From positions 1 to 5,670 of the forward strand of contig JASHVW010000213.1 in NCBI GenBank assembly GCA_030044395.1: a stretch of DNA of 5,670 nucleotides. Direction: 5' to 3'. Source of the stretch: Verrucomicrobiia bacterium. GTDB lineage: Bacteria; Verrucomicrobiota; Verrucomicrobiia; Limisphaerales; UBA11358. Every line of letters begins with the position of its first letter. Position 1 is the first letter of the stretch. Positions 5,670 to 5,670 of the stretch are shown here, in pieces. The notes beneath the pieces are model-generated. The model saw only the letters and a program-made list of their open reading frames with translations. It ran no database searches and was not told the origin of the DNA. A program made the translations under genes and the position numbers.

Positions 5670-5670
5670 G

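Noticed and set aside
1..5670. CRISPR arrays, tRNA or rRNA genes, insertion-sequence transposases
   Set aside because: No regularly spaced direct repeats, cloverleaf-like segments, rRNA sequence or transposase motifs were seen on either strand.

Overview
The window looks like a chromosomal piece from a Gram-negative (diderm) bacterium. It carries a complete inner-membrane lipid-transport (Mla/MCE-type) operon, the tail of an MMPL/RND-type exporter and a secreted aromatic-rich protein, all of which point to a cell with an outer membrane. A Verrucomicrobiota origin (Pedosphaera/Limisphaera-like) is my best guess. It rests on the style of the GC-rich inverted repeat upstream of metF and on the lack of clear Shine-Dalgarno sequences; it is an inference from memory, not a search result.

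Layout: 1-390 has no convincing gene and holds a pair of inverted copies of a GC-rich element. 391-1278 (+) is a full-length metF, 5,10-methylenetetrahydrofolate reductase. It converges on, and overlaps by 4 bp, an operon on the minus strand. Read in its own direction, that operon is mlaE (3728-2991), mlaF (2994-2236) and mlaD (2231-1275): permease, ATPase and MCE-domain substrate-binding subunit, tightly packed (ATGA overlap, then a 4-bp gap). Upstream of it on the same strand is a 508-codon gene (5372-3846) for a secreted protein of unknown function. It is built of about 20 short hydrophobic/aromatic W/F/L-P-hydrophobic segments spaced mostly 17-23 residues apart. At the right edge is the C-terminal end of an MMPL/RND-family transporter (5669-5484), also on the minus strand.

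The minus-strand genes fit an envelope-lipid theme: an RND-type exporter, a secreted beta-rich protein and an MCE lipid transporter, all co-oriented. Only mlaEFD is certain as a functional unit. No mlaC, mlaB or mlaA homologue is in the window, so the periplasmic and outer-membrane partners are elsewhere, replaced or not needed. The MlaD C-terminal region carries three copies of a GQGT(V/I)GK repeat instead of the short E. coli-type tail.

The most interesting non-coding signal is at 5463-5562: a promoter-like box on the plus strand, followed by a 14-bp hairpin with a T-rich tail. Its two G-U wobbles pair only in the plus-strand RNA. It lies antisense to the end of the transporter gene and could mark a short antisense RNA.
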